The notes under the pieces: model-generated
The model's database searches: none
The model's input: the letters and a program-made list of their open reading frames with translations, nothing else
What the model was told of the DNA's origin: nothing
Assembly (NCBI GenBank): GCA_963978895.1
Contig: OZ022240.1
Span: 12,187,807 to 12,251,806 of the forward strand
Direction: 5' to 3'
DNA length: 64,000 bases
From: Erpobdella octoculata
Lineage: Eukaryota; Annelida; Clitellata; Hirudinida; Erpobdellidae
Part shown: positions 1 through 10,113 of the stretch, piece after piece
How positions within the stretch are numbered: the stretch's first letter is position 1
Layout: each line of letters starts with the position of its first letter
Position numbers and translations under genes: made by a program

Positions 1-1
1 T

Positions 2-802
2 CGCTTATTGCCCTGCATAGAGAACATTGAACAGTGGATGGCTTCTAATCGTCTAAAACTGAATGGCGATAAGACTGAATTAATCTGGATTGGTGCAAGA
101 TCAAATTTGCAACAGAGTAAAGCAAAAGCCTTGTTAGTTGCTGGGGCTTTGGTTGCCCCCACAGAAGTTGTTCGAAACCTAGGTGTTTATGTCGATTCTG
201 AGCTTTCCATGAAAGATCATATATCTAAACTGTCAAAAACCTTTTTTTTCCAACTACGACAACTTAGAACCATACGAAGGTCTCTGACAAGTGAAGCAAC
301 ACGTCTCCTGCTGCATTCGTTTGTTGTAAGTAGACTTGACTACTGCAACTCTCTATTTACAGGCTTACCTCTTAGTGCTGTTGGAAAGATTCAACAAATT
401 CAAAATGCAGTTGCTCGTCCTTTTGGTGGACTAAAGAAACATGATCATGTGACTGCAATAATGAAAACTGAACTCCGGTGGCTGCGTATCTCTGAGCGAA
501 TTACTTTCAAAATTGGGACTTTAGTCTACAAGGCGCTCCATGGCGAAGCCCCCTCATATTTGCAAGAGCTGTGTGTCACTGTGTCTGATAACAATTCTTA
601 CTTATCTCGTCACAGATCTGCTAGTCGTGGTGATCTAGTTGTTCCCATAACTCGAACAAAAACTTACGGCAGTCGAGCCTTCAGTATAGCAGGACCGGCA
701 ACATGGAACATGTTGCCTGCCAGCATCCGAGAAGCCACTACATTGAGTTTATTCAAGGCCGAGCTAAAGACATTTCTGTTTGCGAAATCCTATCCAAATT
801 GA
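2..802 (+). CDS. C-terminal part of a non-LTR retrotransposon reverse transcriptase
   Basis: Open from the left edge to a TGA at 802, so the N-terminus lies outside the window. The start of the visible protein has the WMASNRLKLNGDKTE block that follows the RT catalytic core in CR1/L2-like elements. It is followed by NLGVYVD and SRLDYCNSLF, both typical of the thumb region, and by a C-terminal block (YGSRAFSIAGPATWNMLP) common to such elements. No endonuclease or YXDD box is visible here. The frame is uninterrupted for 266 codons, so the copy is fairly young. It lies in the part of the Celsr gene downstream of exon 6, on the opposite strand. The clade is inferred from motifs only. Confidence 0.85.
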   Translation, partial: RLLPCIENIEQWMASNRLKLNGDKTELIWIGARSNLQQSKAKALLVAGALVAPTEVVRNLGVYVDSELSMKDHISKLSKTFFFQLRQLRTIRRSLTSEATRLLLHSFVVSRLDYCNSLFTGLPLSAVGKIQQIQNAVARPFGGLKKHDHVTAIMKTELRWLRISERITFKIGTLVYKALHGEAPSYLQELCVTVSDNNSYLSRHRSASRGDLVVPITRTKTYGSRAFSIAGPATWNMLPASIREATTLSLFKAELKTFLFAKSYPN

Positions 803-972
803 TGATCAGAGAGAAATTATTTCATTTTTCCTGACATGCTGATTTTTGTGTTTTATATTATTTTTTGCTTTATTTTTATTGTTTTGTTTTGTTGTTTTTA
901 TTGTAAAAGGAGCCCTGAGGTGTTACACAAAAGGGCGCTTGAAATCCAAATAAACTTAAACTTATATATATA
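803..972 (+). mobile_element. 3' UTR and tail of the same non-LTR element
   Basis: AT-rich non-coding tail after the RT stop codon. It ends in AAATAAACTTAAACTTA followed by a short TA run, a simple-repeat 3' end as expected for CR1/L2-like elements. The tail is followed directly by the CTAG terminus of a Helitron at 973. Confidence 0.65.
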
Positions 973-1195
973 CTAGCGGGGTTACCCGGCGTTGCCCGGG
1001 GTTTTTAGAGGTTTTTCTAATGTTTGTCTCTCTCGCTCCCGTTCCCTTCTCCACTTTCCCGTTTTCGTAGCGTTCCCGGTCGCTTTTCCGCTCTCGGTCG
1101 TTTTCCAGCTCCCGGTCGCTTTCCCGCTCAGAAGTTCTGTTATCGATTTTCTCTCTTGCTCGCGTTTCCTTCCAAGCTTGCTCTCCCGATTCCAG

Positions 1196-1400
1196 TCGCT
1201 TTCCGCGTTCCCGGTCGCTTTCCGCGTTCCCGGTCGCTTTCCGCGTTCCCGGTCGCTTTCCCGTTCCCGGTCGCTTTCCCGTTCCCGGTCGCTTTCCCGT
1301 TCCCGGTCGCTTTCCCGTTCTCGGTCGCTTTCCCGTTCCCGGTCGCTTTCCCGTTCCCGGTCGCTTTCCCGTTTCCGGTCGCTTTCCCGTTCCCGCTCAC
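1196..1400. repeat. 18-bp GC-rich minisatellite inside Helitron family 1
   Basis: About eleven tandem units related to CGGTCGCTTTCCCGTTCC, the first three 19 bp long (TTTCCGCGTTCC variant). The array is strongly GC-rich against an AT-rich background. The same array recurs in the copy at 36.2-36.4 kb, and shorter degenerate versions sit beside other Helitron 3' ends (1.6-1.8, 35.8-36.0, 47.8, 48.7 and 62.6 kb). Confidence 0.9.
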
Positions 1401-1552
1401 GCTTGCTCTCCCGTTCCCGGTCATGCTTGCTCTCCCATTCCCGGTCACGGTAGCTCTCCCGTTCCCGTTTCCGTTCCCGCTCATTTTCTCTTTTATATTC
1501 TTTCATAACTTCTGTTAGCCTATAAAACGCAAAATAGATTTGCTAAGACTAT

Positions 1553-1851
1553 ATATATATATATATGAATGTTTGTGGGTTAGTTTGTCTATTATAGAAA
1601 CGGGAAAGCACCCGGAACGGACAGCGAGCGGGAACAGAAAAGCAAGCGTGAGCGGGAATGGGAGAGCAAACGTGAGCGGGAACGGGGCAGCGACCGGGAC
1701 GGGAAAACGACCGGGAGCGGGAAAGCGACCGGCAGTGGGAAAACGACCGAAAACGGAAAAGCTAACAGGAGTGGGAAAGGAAACGGGAGAGAAAGAGACA
1801 AACATTAGAAAAACCTCAAAAAACCTGGGCAACGCCGGGTATCTCCGCTAG
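1553..1851 (+). mobile_element. Short Helitron nested in the family-1 element
   Basis: Plus-strand element of about 300 bp. Its start resembles the Helitron 5' end (CTATATATATATATATATATGAATGTTTG), although the expected TC reads AC. It ends with the hairpin CCTGG-GCAACG-CCGGG and CTAG at 1848-1851, followed by T. It lies opposite to its host element, and the whole nest recurs inverted at 35.7-36.0 kb, so the nesting predates amplification. Confidence 0.7.
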
Positions 1852-2127
1852 TACATACATAAACACACACACAGACACACATACATGCACATACACATAC
1901 ATACATACACACATACATACGCACATACATATATATATAGTTCCCGCTCGCTCACCCGCTCCGCTCCGCTCATTTTGTGACGGATTTCAAAAATTTTTTT
2001 TTCTTTTTGATTTTCATTGACTCTCAAGGTTGTGTGAAAATTTCATTACGATCGGATGAATGGTGTAGCAATGCATAAAGGACATTAACATACATAAATA
2101 CATATATACAAACATTCATTTTTATAT

Positions 2128-2365
<238 letters not shown>

Positions 2366-2921
2366 ATATATATATGTATGTGCGTGTATATGTGTGTATG
2401 TATGTATGTGTATGTGCATGTATGTGTGTCTGTGTTTATGTATGTATGTATGTATGTATGTATGTATGTATGTGGAATCGGATCTAGGGGAGGGGGGGGC
2501 AACTGAGAGCAAAAGAATGAGCGGGAAAGCGACAGGGAACGGAAAACGAGCGGGAGTGTGCATGTATCTATGTATGTATGTATTTATGTATGTATGTGTG
2601 TATGTATGTATGTATGTGTGTATGTATCTATGTATGTGTGTATGTATGTATGTATGTATGTATGTATGTATGTATGTATGTATGTATGTATGTATGTATG
2701 TATGTATGTACATACGTACGTACGTATGTATGTATGTATGTACATACGTACGTACGTATGTATGTATGTATGTTTTTTACAATTTTTTGGCACTAAATGC
2801 TCATTCAAAGTATGTATGTGTGTGTATGTATCTATGTAGGTATGTATGTATGTATGTATGTATGTGTGCATGTGTCTATGTATCTATGTATGTATGTATG
2901 TATGTATGTATGTATGTATGT
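2366..2921. repeat. (TATG)n and related microsatellites
   Basis: Mostly TATG tetranucleotide with TACG and TGTG variants. It is interrupted around 2473-2560 by a short GC-rich stretch resembling the Helitron minisatellite (GAGCGGGAAAGCGACAGGG). No coding evidence; the long Met-Tyr-Val-Cys frames are translation of the repeat. Confidence 0.9.
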
Positions 2922-3557
2922 ATGAATTACGATGAATTGCCTCTACATCGAGAAAACAATGCTGCCTCGCAACGCCATCAAGTTTTGCAAATGTCTCCCA
3001 ATGAATTGCGTCTACATCGAGAAACCAATGCTGCCTCGCAACGCCATCGAGTTGAACAAATGTCTCCCAATGAATTGCAGCTACATCGAGCTGCTAATGC
3101 GATCTCCCAACGTTTAGCACGAGATCGTGCGAGTGAGGCAGTTCGTAACGAAGTAATTAACTTCAACGAAACTCAATTCGATCAACATGATTGTGGTGAA
3201 TTTGATGTTTTATGTACTGCAGAGCAACCATCAGATGGACTATTCACTTCATGTTGTCGAAAAGGCAAAGTAATGTTGTCAAAACCAATTGACATGCACG
3301 GTAATACACTTGAATATCCTGATTTTCTTAAAAGCCTACTGTCAGACACAACCAATCCAGATAGACAAAATTTTCGACAACATATTCGATCATACAACAG
3401 CGCAGTTTCTTTCGCTTCCATGGGCGCAAACATTTTTATTTGCTTATATATAATTTTTTTTATGGTTATCAAATGTCATTTTGTTTTTGTTGACTATTTT
3501 TATAATAACGGGCGCCGTATTTTAAAACTTCCGTCATTTTTGACGGGCTATCTCTAG
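2922..3557 (+). pseudogene. Helitron Rep/helicase protein, N-terminal fragment
   Basis: The frame opens with three imperfect 23-24-residue repeats (ELPLHRENNAASQRH, ELRLHRETNAASQRH, ELQLHRAANAISQRL). It then shows a block typical of the region before the Rep domain of Helitron proteins: SCCRKGKVMLSKP, FRQHIRSYNSAVSFASMGA. After that the frame runs into non-coding sequence and ends at the element's own CTAG. The Rep (HUH) and helicase domains are absent, so this is an internally deleted, non-autonomous copy. The ATG at 2922 follows a TATG array, so the true start is uncertain. Confidence 0.75.
3531..3557 (+). mobile_element. 3' terminus of Helitron family 3
   Basis: Perfect hairpin CCGTCA-TTTT-TGACGG at 3531-3546, then GCTATCT and CTAG (3554-3557) followed by T. 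This is the canonical Helitron end. Related ends occur at 31827-31855 and 31880-31914, the first with a damaged CTAG. Confidence 0.85.
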
Positions 3558-3598
3558 TATATATATACATACATACATACATACATACATACATACAT

Positions 3599-3665
<67 letters not shown>

Positions 3666-4227
3666 CATACATACATATATTGAATCTATTTTCGCGGACA
3701 GACAAACAAACAGACAAGAAAGTGACCTAATAAAAACGTTGTAAAAGACAGAAAAAAAATAGAGAGAGGAAAGAGAATGAGTCAAAAAAAGAAAAATACA
3801 AAGTAAAAAATGTCCAGGCAGGAAAGCTAACTGCAAGACTTATTTTCTATTTGCCTGGCAGTCAATAGAAGAAGATAGCTAAGGTACTGTTGTGGTTGAA
3901 GTATGTTTAAGCTATAATACAGCTGTTATTCATGACAGCCATGCCAGTTTTTGGACTACATTTCATTAAACCTGACTCTGAATAACTAATATACAGTTTA
4001 AGTATATTCTAAATTAAATTAAAATATACTAAAAAATTGTCTTCAAGTCCAACATAATTTAATCAGTTTTAGACAGACAAATGCTCAAAGAGGATGCTGC
4101 TAGTTAAACTATAAAATTTCTTAATTGAACAGTAATAATTAGAGCTAATTCAATACAATGCACCTTCAAGAATAATTAGCCAAAAAGAAACAAATATGGC
4201 AAATAAACGAGAATGAACTTGTAATAC
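3558..4227. other. Intron of Celsr: (CATA)n then unremarkable AT-rich sequence
   Basis: 3560-3675 is (CATA)n/(CA)n microsatellite. From 3680 to 4227 I see only AT-rich intronic sequence. I looked on the minus strand for the next laminin-G exon of Celsr and found no frame that fits, so the next exon is probably beyond the left edge. Confidence 0.6.
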
Positions 4228-4496
4228 GAACTTGAGGGTTATATTGAATCTGTGTTTTTTCTTAATGGAAGGAAATATTACATAAGATCCAGTTCCTGTA
4301 AAACTTCTGACGCGAGATTCACACAATTCATTATGTCCAGGTTGATTCTGACAATCTATACAAGAGCCATCCGAAGTGCATGTATGGCATTTAAAGCCCC
4401 CTTGTGTGAGGGGGAAACATGTTGAAGGTGGACGACATATGCTTGTCAAACATCCTTCAATTTTTGTCATATTCATCTTTATCTCGCAGTTTAAGC
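4228..4496 (-). CDS. Celsr: Celsr/Flamingo exon 6: EGF-like repeat and start of laminin-G domain
   Basis: Reads GLNCEIKMNMTKIEGC (G from the split codon), then an EGF-like unit (SICRPPSTCF...GGFKCHTC, CESRVRSF). It ends in the beta-strand start of a laminin-G domain (YVIFPSI...HRFNITLKF). In Celsr proteins the third EGF repeat is followed by a laminin-G domain that begins the same way (RSF...F.GLRQRFHFT). The acceptor is TTTCTGAAG at 4497 and the donor GTATTA from 4227. The length of 269 nt is two bases plus 89 codons, so it joins exon 5 in phase 1 and leaves in phase 0. The rest of the laminin-G domain is outside the window. Confidence 0.85.
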
Positions 4497-4791
4497 CTTC
4501 AGAAACCAAGTAATTTGAAGTTTTAAGAATTTTAATAATATTTTCACAGCATGACTGAATTCAATAAAACACAAAAGTATTTCTAGCATCATAATTGGCA
4601 AGTAACTGAAGAAGGAGAATTATTAAATTGGGGAGATTCTGATGCGAGTAACAAGTTTTTCATAATAAACATGAATGCCACTAAAACACTTGAAGATAAG
4701 AATTTTAATTAAAGTTCATTCTGATAAGAACATAAGTGGTCACAATCATTCACAAAATACAAAAATTATTTGTTGAAATATAAACAGAAAC

Positions 4792-4917
4792 CTAAAAAAT
4801 TGTTGCTGCATAGACATTTGTAACCTCCTTCTGTTTGCAGACATGTTCCATTGTTTGAACAAGGATTGGAGTAGCATAAATTTACTTCAACATCACAGAG
4901 ATATTGATAATCCATTC
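4792..4917 (-). CDS. Celsr: Celsr/Flamingo exon 5: EGF-like repeat
   Basis: Encodes GMDYQYLCDVEVNLCYSNPC (G from the split codon), then SNNGTCLQTEGGYKCLCSNNFLG. It is a complete six-cysteine EGF-like module, and the family has the same DLCYS.PC start at this position. The acceptor is TTATCAG (AG at 4919-4918) and the donor GTTTCT from 4791. 126 nt is two bases plus 41 codons plus one base, so both ends are phase 1 and agree with exons 4 and 6. The donor is weak (T at +3), but no other nearby GT keeps both frame and homology. Confidence 0.85.
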
Positions 4918-4969
4918 CTGATAATCATTATTTATAGTCGTTATACATATATGTATATGTATATAAGAC

Positions 4970-5100
4970 CCTACTAGGAATCGAACCCACGTGTCTACAG
5001 CAACACCGCCTCACCTAAATGCAAGCGCTCTTACCAACTGAACCACCGACCATCACCAAAAATGATGGCTAGAAGTCTCAATCTTTCGGAGCTACTTAAC
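4970..5100 (-). repeat. tRNA-derived SINE-like repeat (SINE-a copy 1)
   Basis: On the minus strand a tRNA-like segment has an A box (TGGTTCAGTTGG) and a B box (GGTTCGATTCC). It is preceded by TGTTAAGTAGCTCCGAAAGA and followed by CTAGTAGGGTCTTA and a short TATA run. A close copy is at 37391-37540, and a more distant relative at 47565-47656. Acceptor-stem halves do not pair, so it is a tRNA-derived repeat, not a functional tRNA. Confidence 0.7.
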
Positions 5101-5345
5101 ATTAGACTACGACTAAATTGCCTTTGTTATGAGTAGGAATGTCGACGTACTGGGTTAGATTTAGCTCGTATAAAGTAGTTAGTCACCAGCGTAACTCCCT
5201 TAGGCAAGGAGTTCACTCGCATTGCTTTCTCATGTCTATGAAAATAGCGTGTTCTTCGAAGTTTCCGATCCAAAGGAACCTTCGTAAGCGCCTCTGACTT
5301 ATCTGGCGCTATATAAATTCATCATTATTATTATTATTATTACTA
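5101..5345 (+). repeat. Repeat ending in (ATT)n, SINE/LINE tail-like
   Basis: Plus-strand sequence ends GGCGCTATATAAATTCATC followed by (ATT)n. This kind of 3' end is common for invertebrate SINE/LINE tails. It adjoins the tRNA-like segment in antisense orientation. I cannot tell whether the two form one element or two. Confidence 0.45.
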
Positions 5346-5990
5346 AAGTAGAATTAATAGAAGGTAGGTTGAAGTCGCCATTTAAAACAAAAGGAATTTT
5401 AAGATCTTGAATGAGTTCTATGAGCGAGGTTAACTGATGAATGAAAGATGATGTGTCTGAGTCGGGCAGGCGGTATATTGTGATCACGTTGAGGGCGGAA
5501 GAATGAGTGCTAACTTTTATACAGATAGCTTCAAATTCAGTAAAATTAGGAAGATTCACAGGAGTGCTTTTGAGACAGTTATTTATTATGACTGCGACAC
5601 CACCTGTTTTTTGTCAAGGGAGGTCCCACGGTGCATGTGGTGAACTGTGTAGCCCGATGAGGCAACATCGAGTTTAATTGCATCTGGAGCGTCGGACGTG
5701 ATCCAGGTCTCGGTGATCGATAGAACATCTAGTTTGTGACTGTGAATCACATCATGGATCAGAGCCGCTTTGTTAACGGCTGAGCGAGTGTTTAGAAGAC
5801 CGGCTTTAAATAGATTAAGAGAAGGAGTCTCGTTCTTGCTTGTGAACAATTTTGGTTTCCTTGTAGATCGGTCGATGCCTTGAGATAGGGGAGCCGAGCT
5901 AAGAGAGCACATGAAGTCGGAGCTGTATCGAAGCGTATCCATTGAGCGATAACAGAAATTCGAGCCGAAACAGTAAAAACAGAGTTAAAT
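5346..5990 (-). pseudogene. Non-LTR retrotransposon endonuclease fragment (5' part)
   Basis: Two minus-strand frames carry apurinic-endonuclease-like motifs of CR1/L2-type ORF2: GLLNTRSAVNKAALI, VLSITETWITSDAPDA, and further down ALNVITIYRLPDS and FVLNGDFNLPSIN. A frame break around 5575-5600 separates them. The sequence stops at the (ATT)n repeat near 5345, so the RT part is missing. Confidence 0.8.
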
Positions 5991-6188
5991 TTAAAAATAA
6001 TTAACGGAACTAGTAGAGTTAAAAATACGAATCAGAATATTATTTAAAAAATTGAGAAAAAATTAAAAAGACTTCAATTATCCAAGGCAGAAAGTAGCGA
6101 AAATCCGGGTGTAAGCACGCATAGAAGCGCAAACAAGCTGATATACTATCCCCAGTTGCTTTTGACCAAGAATTAAGACTCCCAATCA

Positions 6189-6312
6189 ACAATAAATTTA
6201 TCATCCCCCTACCAGAAAATCCTGCTCAAATGCACGACAACTACAAACAGGATGAAAAAGTAATAAGAAATATAATCTATGGCAATGTTCAAGTTTCTAA
6301 TCCCTATTTTGC
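6189..6312 (+). pseudogene. Small Penelope-like element fragment
   Basis: A short plus-strand frame reads AQMHDNYKQDEKVIRNIIYG. It matches the linker between RT and GIY-YIG domains in the PLE at 56.0-57.9 kb (AQMHQDYKKDEQEIKKIIYN). Nothing else of the element is recognisable around it. From 5991 to 6188 and 6313 to 6467 I see only intronic AT-rich sequence. Confidence 0.65.
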
Positions 6313-6467
6313 AAGCCAATATTTTTTAAGTTTATGTTCAACTTAGTTCATATAACATTTTTACATTTTACAAATTTCATTCTGCTATTTTAAAAATTTA
6401 TAATCTATATAGAGATGTTTAGTTTAGTTTAAGCCAAGTGTAGATCATCATGTAAAAAATGAACTAC

Positions 6468-6642
6468 CTGCAAAGCCCTGAGGACATTGGCACATAAAAG
6501 TGGTAATAGGTCGAATTGGTCTAAAGAACATGGTGTCCGATACAAGGACATCTGATGAACTTCCAAAGCTCTTGATGGAAATACAATCCTCAAAATTCAA
6601 GCAAGGTTCATGGATGCATAAGTCTTCATCAATTGGAAGAAT
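6468..6642 (-). CDS. Celsr: Celsr/Flamingo exon 4: flamingo-type linker and EGF-like domain
   Basis: Encodes ILPIDEDLCIHEPCLNFEDC, then ISIKSFGSSSD, FFRPIRPITTFMCQCPQGFAG. This is the hallmark Celsr segment: an EGF-like domain with a long insert in which the Cys-rich start, a SVLRF-like stretch and FRPI.P precede C.CP.GF.G. It is what identifies the cadherin gene as Celsr, not Fat, Dachsous or a protocadherin. The acceptor is CTCCACAG (AG at 6644-6643) and the donor GTAGTT from 6467. It starts in phase 0 and ends in phase 1, matching exons 3 and 5. Confidence 0.92.
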
Positions 6643-6755
6643 CTGTGGAGAGCATTATCATAATTAGTTTATATCATCTTAGGTTCTCAAAATATAATAA
6701 TTTTTCGTCATTATGATGACAATGATTTTCAACAGTAAACAATCTAATAAAAGAT

Positions 6756-6762
6756 ATATATG

Positions 6763-6794
<32 letters not shown>

Positions 6795-6812
6795 TGTATG
6801 TATGTATGTATG

Positions 6813-6840
<28 letters not shown>
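6756..6840. repeat. (TATG)n microsatellite
   Basis: About twenty tandem TATG units after a TATATGTATA lead. A hAT-type terminus follows directly. Confidence 0.95.
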
Positions 6841-6843
<3 letters not shown>

Positions 6844-7035
6844 GGCTGTTCCGATATGACTTTTTGCCGATTATGCCGATGCCGCGTATAGCCGATTATT
6901 AAAATTGCCGATATCGATTATGACGCCGATTATTTTATACTTACTATTTCTTTAGTGAAAATGCTTCTTCCGAAACATACCGCCATAATGCAAGCGCATG
7001 TTTTGCTGCTTGCATGCGCTAGCCGTAATAATTAT
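6841..7035 (-). mobile_element. hAT element end (same family as 46002-46786)
   Basis: Starts TAAGGCTGTTCCGATATGAC and continues for about 195 bp. It matches the reverse complement of the right end of the complete element at 46.0-46.8 kb, including GCCGATTATGCCGAT, TTCCGAAACATACCGCC and the CATGCGCTAGCCGT block. It ends at (TG)n/(TATG)n, so only one terminus is present. Confidence 0.8.
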
Positions 7036-7081
7036 GTGTGTGTGTGTATGTATGTATGTATGTATGTATGTATGTATGTAT
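7036..7081. repeat. (TG)n/(TATG)n microsatellite
   Basis: Short array immediately 3' (in element orientation) of the REL-type retrotransposon that ends at about 7082. Confidence 0.9.
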
Positions 7082-9398
7082 GTGTGTTATAACTCTTTGC
7101 GAGCTTTCGTCGCCGAAGGTCTTCAGAAGAAGAACCTCTCATTTTAGCGTTTCGGCCCTTAAACTTCTTGACGCTTTTAAGAGAGGTGGGCCCCCGTCCG
7201 TTGATCAGGCGGACGCCCTTCGGCGAGAAAAATTTCCAAATTCCTAACTTGAAACACGAAAATTCAAAGTTCAGCAGAAAACTGTTCGAAACAAAACTTG
7301 AAATCGCCGGAACGATTATCGCCCAATGTAAACAAGGCTAAACCATTTCGTGTGCATCTTGTAGCGCTTTCTTTTTTCTATTAGCGAAAATCCAAAAAGA
7401 TGCAGCTTCAGCTGTCTGGGAGATCTCCTTGATGGCTCGAGTTTTTTCTCGGTTTGAAAAACCAAGAGCTTTCAGCAGTTTTAACATTGAGCTGCTAACC
7501 AACCCTCGAACGCCAACCTCGACTGCAAAAATTTCAATCCTGAACCCTTTGGCATTCAAATCACATGCTAAATCCCTATATCTCTCCTCTTTGAAAATAT
7601 TGCTAGATTCCATGCTACTTTCCCATGGCACAGAGAGTTCAATCAGGAGCATTGTCTTGGCCAAGTCAGAGGATACAATTATATCCGGCTATAAACCGCT
7701 AGATCTCACAGCTTCTGGAAATTTTCTTTCGCCATCCAAATCAGCCGAAACCGACCAATCGTCGGCAGCACCCATCACACATTCAAAGTCTCTTGTAGAT
7801 CTGAACCTGTGGAACTTCAGATTGCCTTCTCTCAAAAAGTAGATTTTCCTTTTCTGCTGTATTCCTCTTGTTTTTGCTTTCTTACACGCTTCTTTGACAA
7901 AGTCAAGCAATTTTCGGAGTACATGGTTATGGCGCCAAGTGTACCCCCCGTGTGAAAGTGAAAACGAACAACAGGAAAGAACGTGAATGAGAGTCTCCGA
8001 TTGCCCACATAACATGCACGAATCATCGTCTTTCAACTTCCATCTTCGAAGATTGCTGGATGACGGCAGTTGATCATAAACAGATCTAATCAAAAAAGAC
8101 AAACGTAGTGGTGTGTATTGCCAAATGTCTTTCCAAGAAAGCGAACGCTGAACAGCATTTTCCCATGTCGTCCAATCTCCTTGTTGAGATAACTGAACAA
8201 ACTTAATCATTCTCTGGGACTCGATAGCTTTCTTTCATTCCTGAATGACCAGACTTGTTCGTTCACTGGTGCTGGCTTTTGACCACCAAATTCGATGGGT
8301 TGACCCGAGATCCCGTTTGTCCTGTTGAACTGCACCAACTCTTTCTGTCCAACGTAAAGAGGCTTCAGCTTCTGCGATCTCCTTTATTAAGAGTTTATTA
8401 TTAAGAGTTATCCAGCATTAGTTGCGTACGGATCTTGTTTATCTTAAACTCCTCAACCAAAGACTTCAGTGGCAACCTCAGTTTGGCAGTCTTGCTGTAC
8501 AAAGCTACCGAAGTAAATCCCGGAGGCAGACCCAACCATTTCCTTGTAAATTTATTCATCCTCCTTTCTAGCTTTTCCACCAATGGTAAGCTCATCTCAT
8601 ACATTGATAGAGGCCACAGCAATCTCGGTAATAGAACAAACTGAAGCAACCACAATTTGAACCTGCTCTGGAGTGGGGCCGCATCAATTTTCTTCATATC
8701 TTCAAATGCCGATCGGAGAACTTCAGAACACCGTCCAGTGTCGTTAAGCGAATCGTCATACCACCTTCCCAGGCTCTTAACCGGTTCTTCTCTCAATGTT
8801 GGGATCCTGTTGCCAGCAACTGAAAACGTCACGTTGTCGTCGATCTTGCCTCGTCGCAGAGATAAGCTTCTTGACTTGGTTGCCTTGAAACTCATGCCGC
8901 ACCATGATAGCAGCCCGCTGAATGCATCAAGAGCTCGTCGCATTGAGATACATTTGTTTAGAACCAAAGTTGTATCATCCATGAAGGCCTTCACCGATGG
9001 CATCAAGATACCTTTGCCAACGTAAGCTTCTTCCACGCGAGAACCCACTGCATTCAGAAGCAGCTGCATCGCTAATACGAAGAGAATGGGTGAAATTGAG
9101 CAGCCCATTGCTATGCCAACCTCTAACTGGAACCATTCTGTTGAACAGGAGGACGTAGACAACCTCAATTTGAAATGTCCGAAATACTGTTGCAACATTT
9201 CTATCACAAAATTTGGAACATGATGCGATCTGAGAGTTCTCCACAACATTTGGTGACGAACGGCTCCATAAGCATTGGCAAAGTCTAACCAGACAATGTG
9301 CAAGCTGAGACGATTTTCTTTAGCTCTTTTCAATGCTTCCCAGATCACTGACGAATGTTCGATGCATCCTGGTACTCCTGGCACTCCTCCCTTTTGAC
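7082..9398 (-). pseudogene. REL-endonuclease non-LTR retrotransposon, 3' two-thirds (copy N1)
   Basis: Minus-strand pieces: RT from palm to thumb (WLDFANAYGAVRHQMLW, GIAMGCSISPILF, AFMDDTTLVLNK) at 9396-8401. Then a Cys-His knuckle, CMLCGQSETLIHVLSCC, at about 7970-8020. Then a PD-(D/E)XK nuclease (PDIIVSSDLAKTMLLIELSVPWE, GFRIEIFAVEVGVRG) ending at 7338. This architecture marks the R2/R4/NeSL group, which cuts target DNA with a restriction-like endonuclease. The copy is dead: a frameshift near 8395 and in-frame stops near 8243 and at 7691-7689. The 3' UTR (7337-7082) ends at a microsatellite. The 5' side is truncated at a PLE repeat. Copy N2 at 13.7-15.5 kb is a close relative with an intact N-terminal part. 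Confidence 0.85.
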
Positions 9399-9506
9399 TA
9401 ATTGTAGTCTCGAACAGAGAGTTTTGTGCCGAAAGGTCGAGAATTTGGCTCGAAAAGTTGTTTCTGCCAAATGGCGAGTTGTGTTTCTTGGAGCGTGTCT
9501 CAAAGA
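9399..9506 (+). mobile_element. PLE terminal-repeat fragment (PLE family X)
   Basis: Contains TAATTGTAGTCTCGAACAGA and a frame reading [17 protein letters not shown], the pattern at the terminal-repeat end of each PLE family here (KW..(V/I)F..ACLK). Identical blocks lie at 45352-45455 (minus) and 47169-47275 (plus). It runs into (TA)n. Confidence 0.75.
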
Positions 9507-9679
9507 TATATATATATATATATATATTTACAGTATTTCGGCACTAAATGTTCATTTAAACATGCTCTGTTGAAATATACACGCCATTTAGAAGACACGG
9601 TTTTGTCAATTAAACACTTAAAATATTTTAAGTGAGAGAAAACACTTTTACTAAATCTAAAATCAAACGTTTTATTAGC

Positions 9680-9725
9680 AACCAACTTGCAGGTTTCAGC
9701 CATTGCGGCCATCGTCAGGGTTGTT
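9680..9725 (-). ncRNA. Hammerhead ribozyme motif (PLE family Y, left arm)
   Basis: Minus strand: CAACC-CTGACGA-TGGCCGCAATGGCT-GAAAC-CTGCAAG-TTGGTTG. The core CUGANGA...GAAA is intact. Stem I is CAACC/GGTTG; stem II is the GGCC/GGCT-type hairpin; stem III is a near-palindrome, CCTGCAAG. PLEs are known to carry hammerheads with such minimal stem III. Confidence 0.85.
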
Positions 9726-10113
9726 TTGATTGTCTTAATGTAACTAAAAGTTAATACATACAGTACATAATAATAATTAAAATCGGGACGATGAACGTTA
9801 AATTAAGCAGAAAATAATAATAATAAAATCAAAATAAAAATACTTTAAAAATTATATTAATTTAAATCGAGAGATAATAATTTAAATTTATAAAATTCAT
9901 CAAAAGTCTTAAGAAATGTGAAACAGACAAAGAAGCTTATGTATCATATCAAAACAATGTCATCTCCTCCGTCTAATTGTAATATTAATGTTATTAGTTA
10001 AGTGAGACAAGCTCAACGGACCAGATATCCCCTCTGAAACACATGCACCATCAACAGACACTCCAGAAAATCCGTCATCCACCTGAGAAATCTCTGCACA
10101 ACCCTTTATCCGG

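Noticed and set aside
982..1832. Long Arg/Glu-rich and Pro/Phe-rich ORFs on both strands (also 35.7-36.6, 47.5-48.1 and 62.5-62.8 kb)
   Set aside because: They are translations of the 18-bp and 20-bp minisatellites inside Helitron ends; six overlapping frames are open at once and none has domain structure.
8435..9025. Plus-strand ORFs at 8.4-9.0, 13.8-14.3, 20.1-20.3, 22.2-22.8 and 28.8-30.9 kb
   Set aside because: Antisense shadows of the REL RT, the CR1-like ORFs and Celsr exon 1; no independent motifs.
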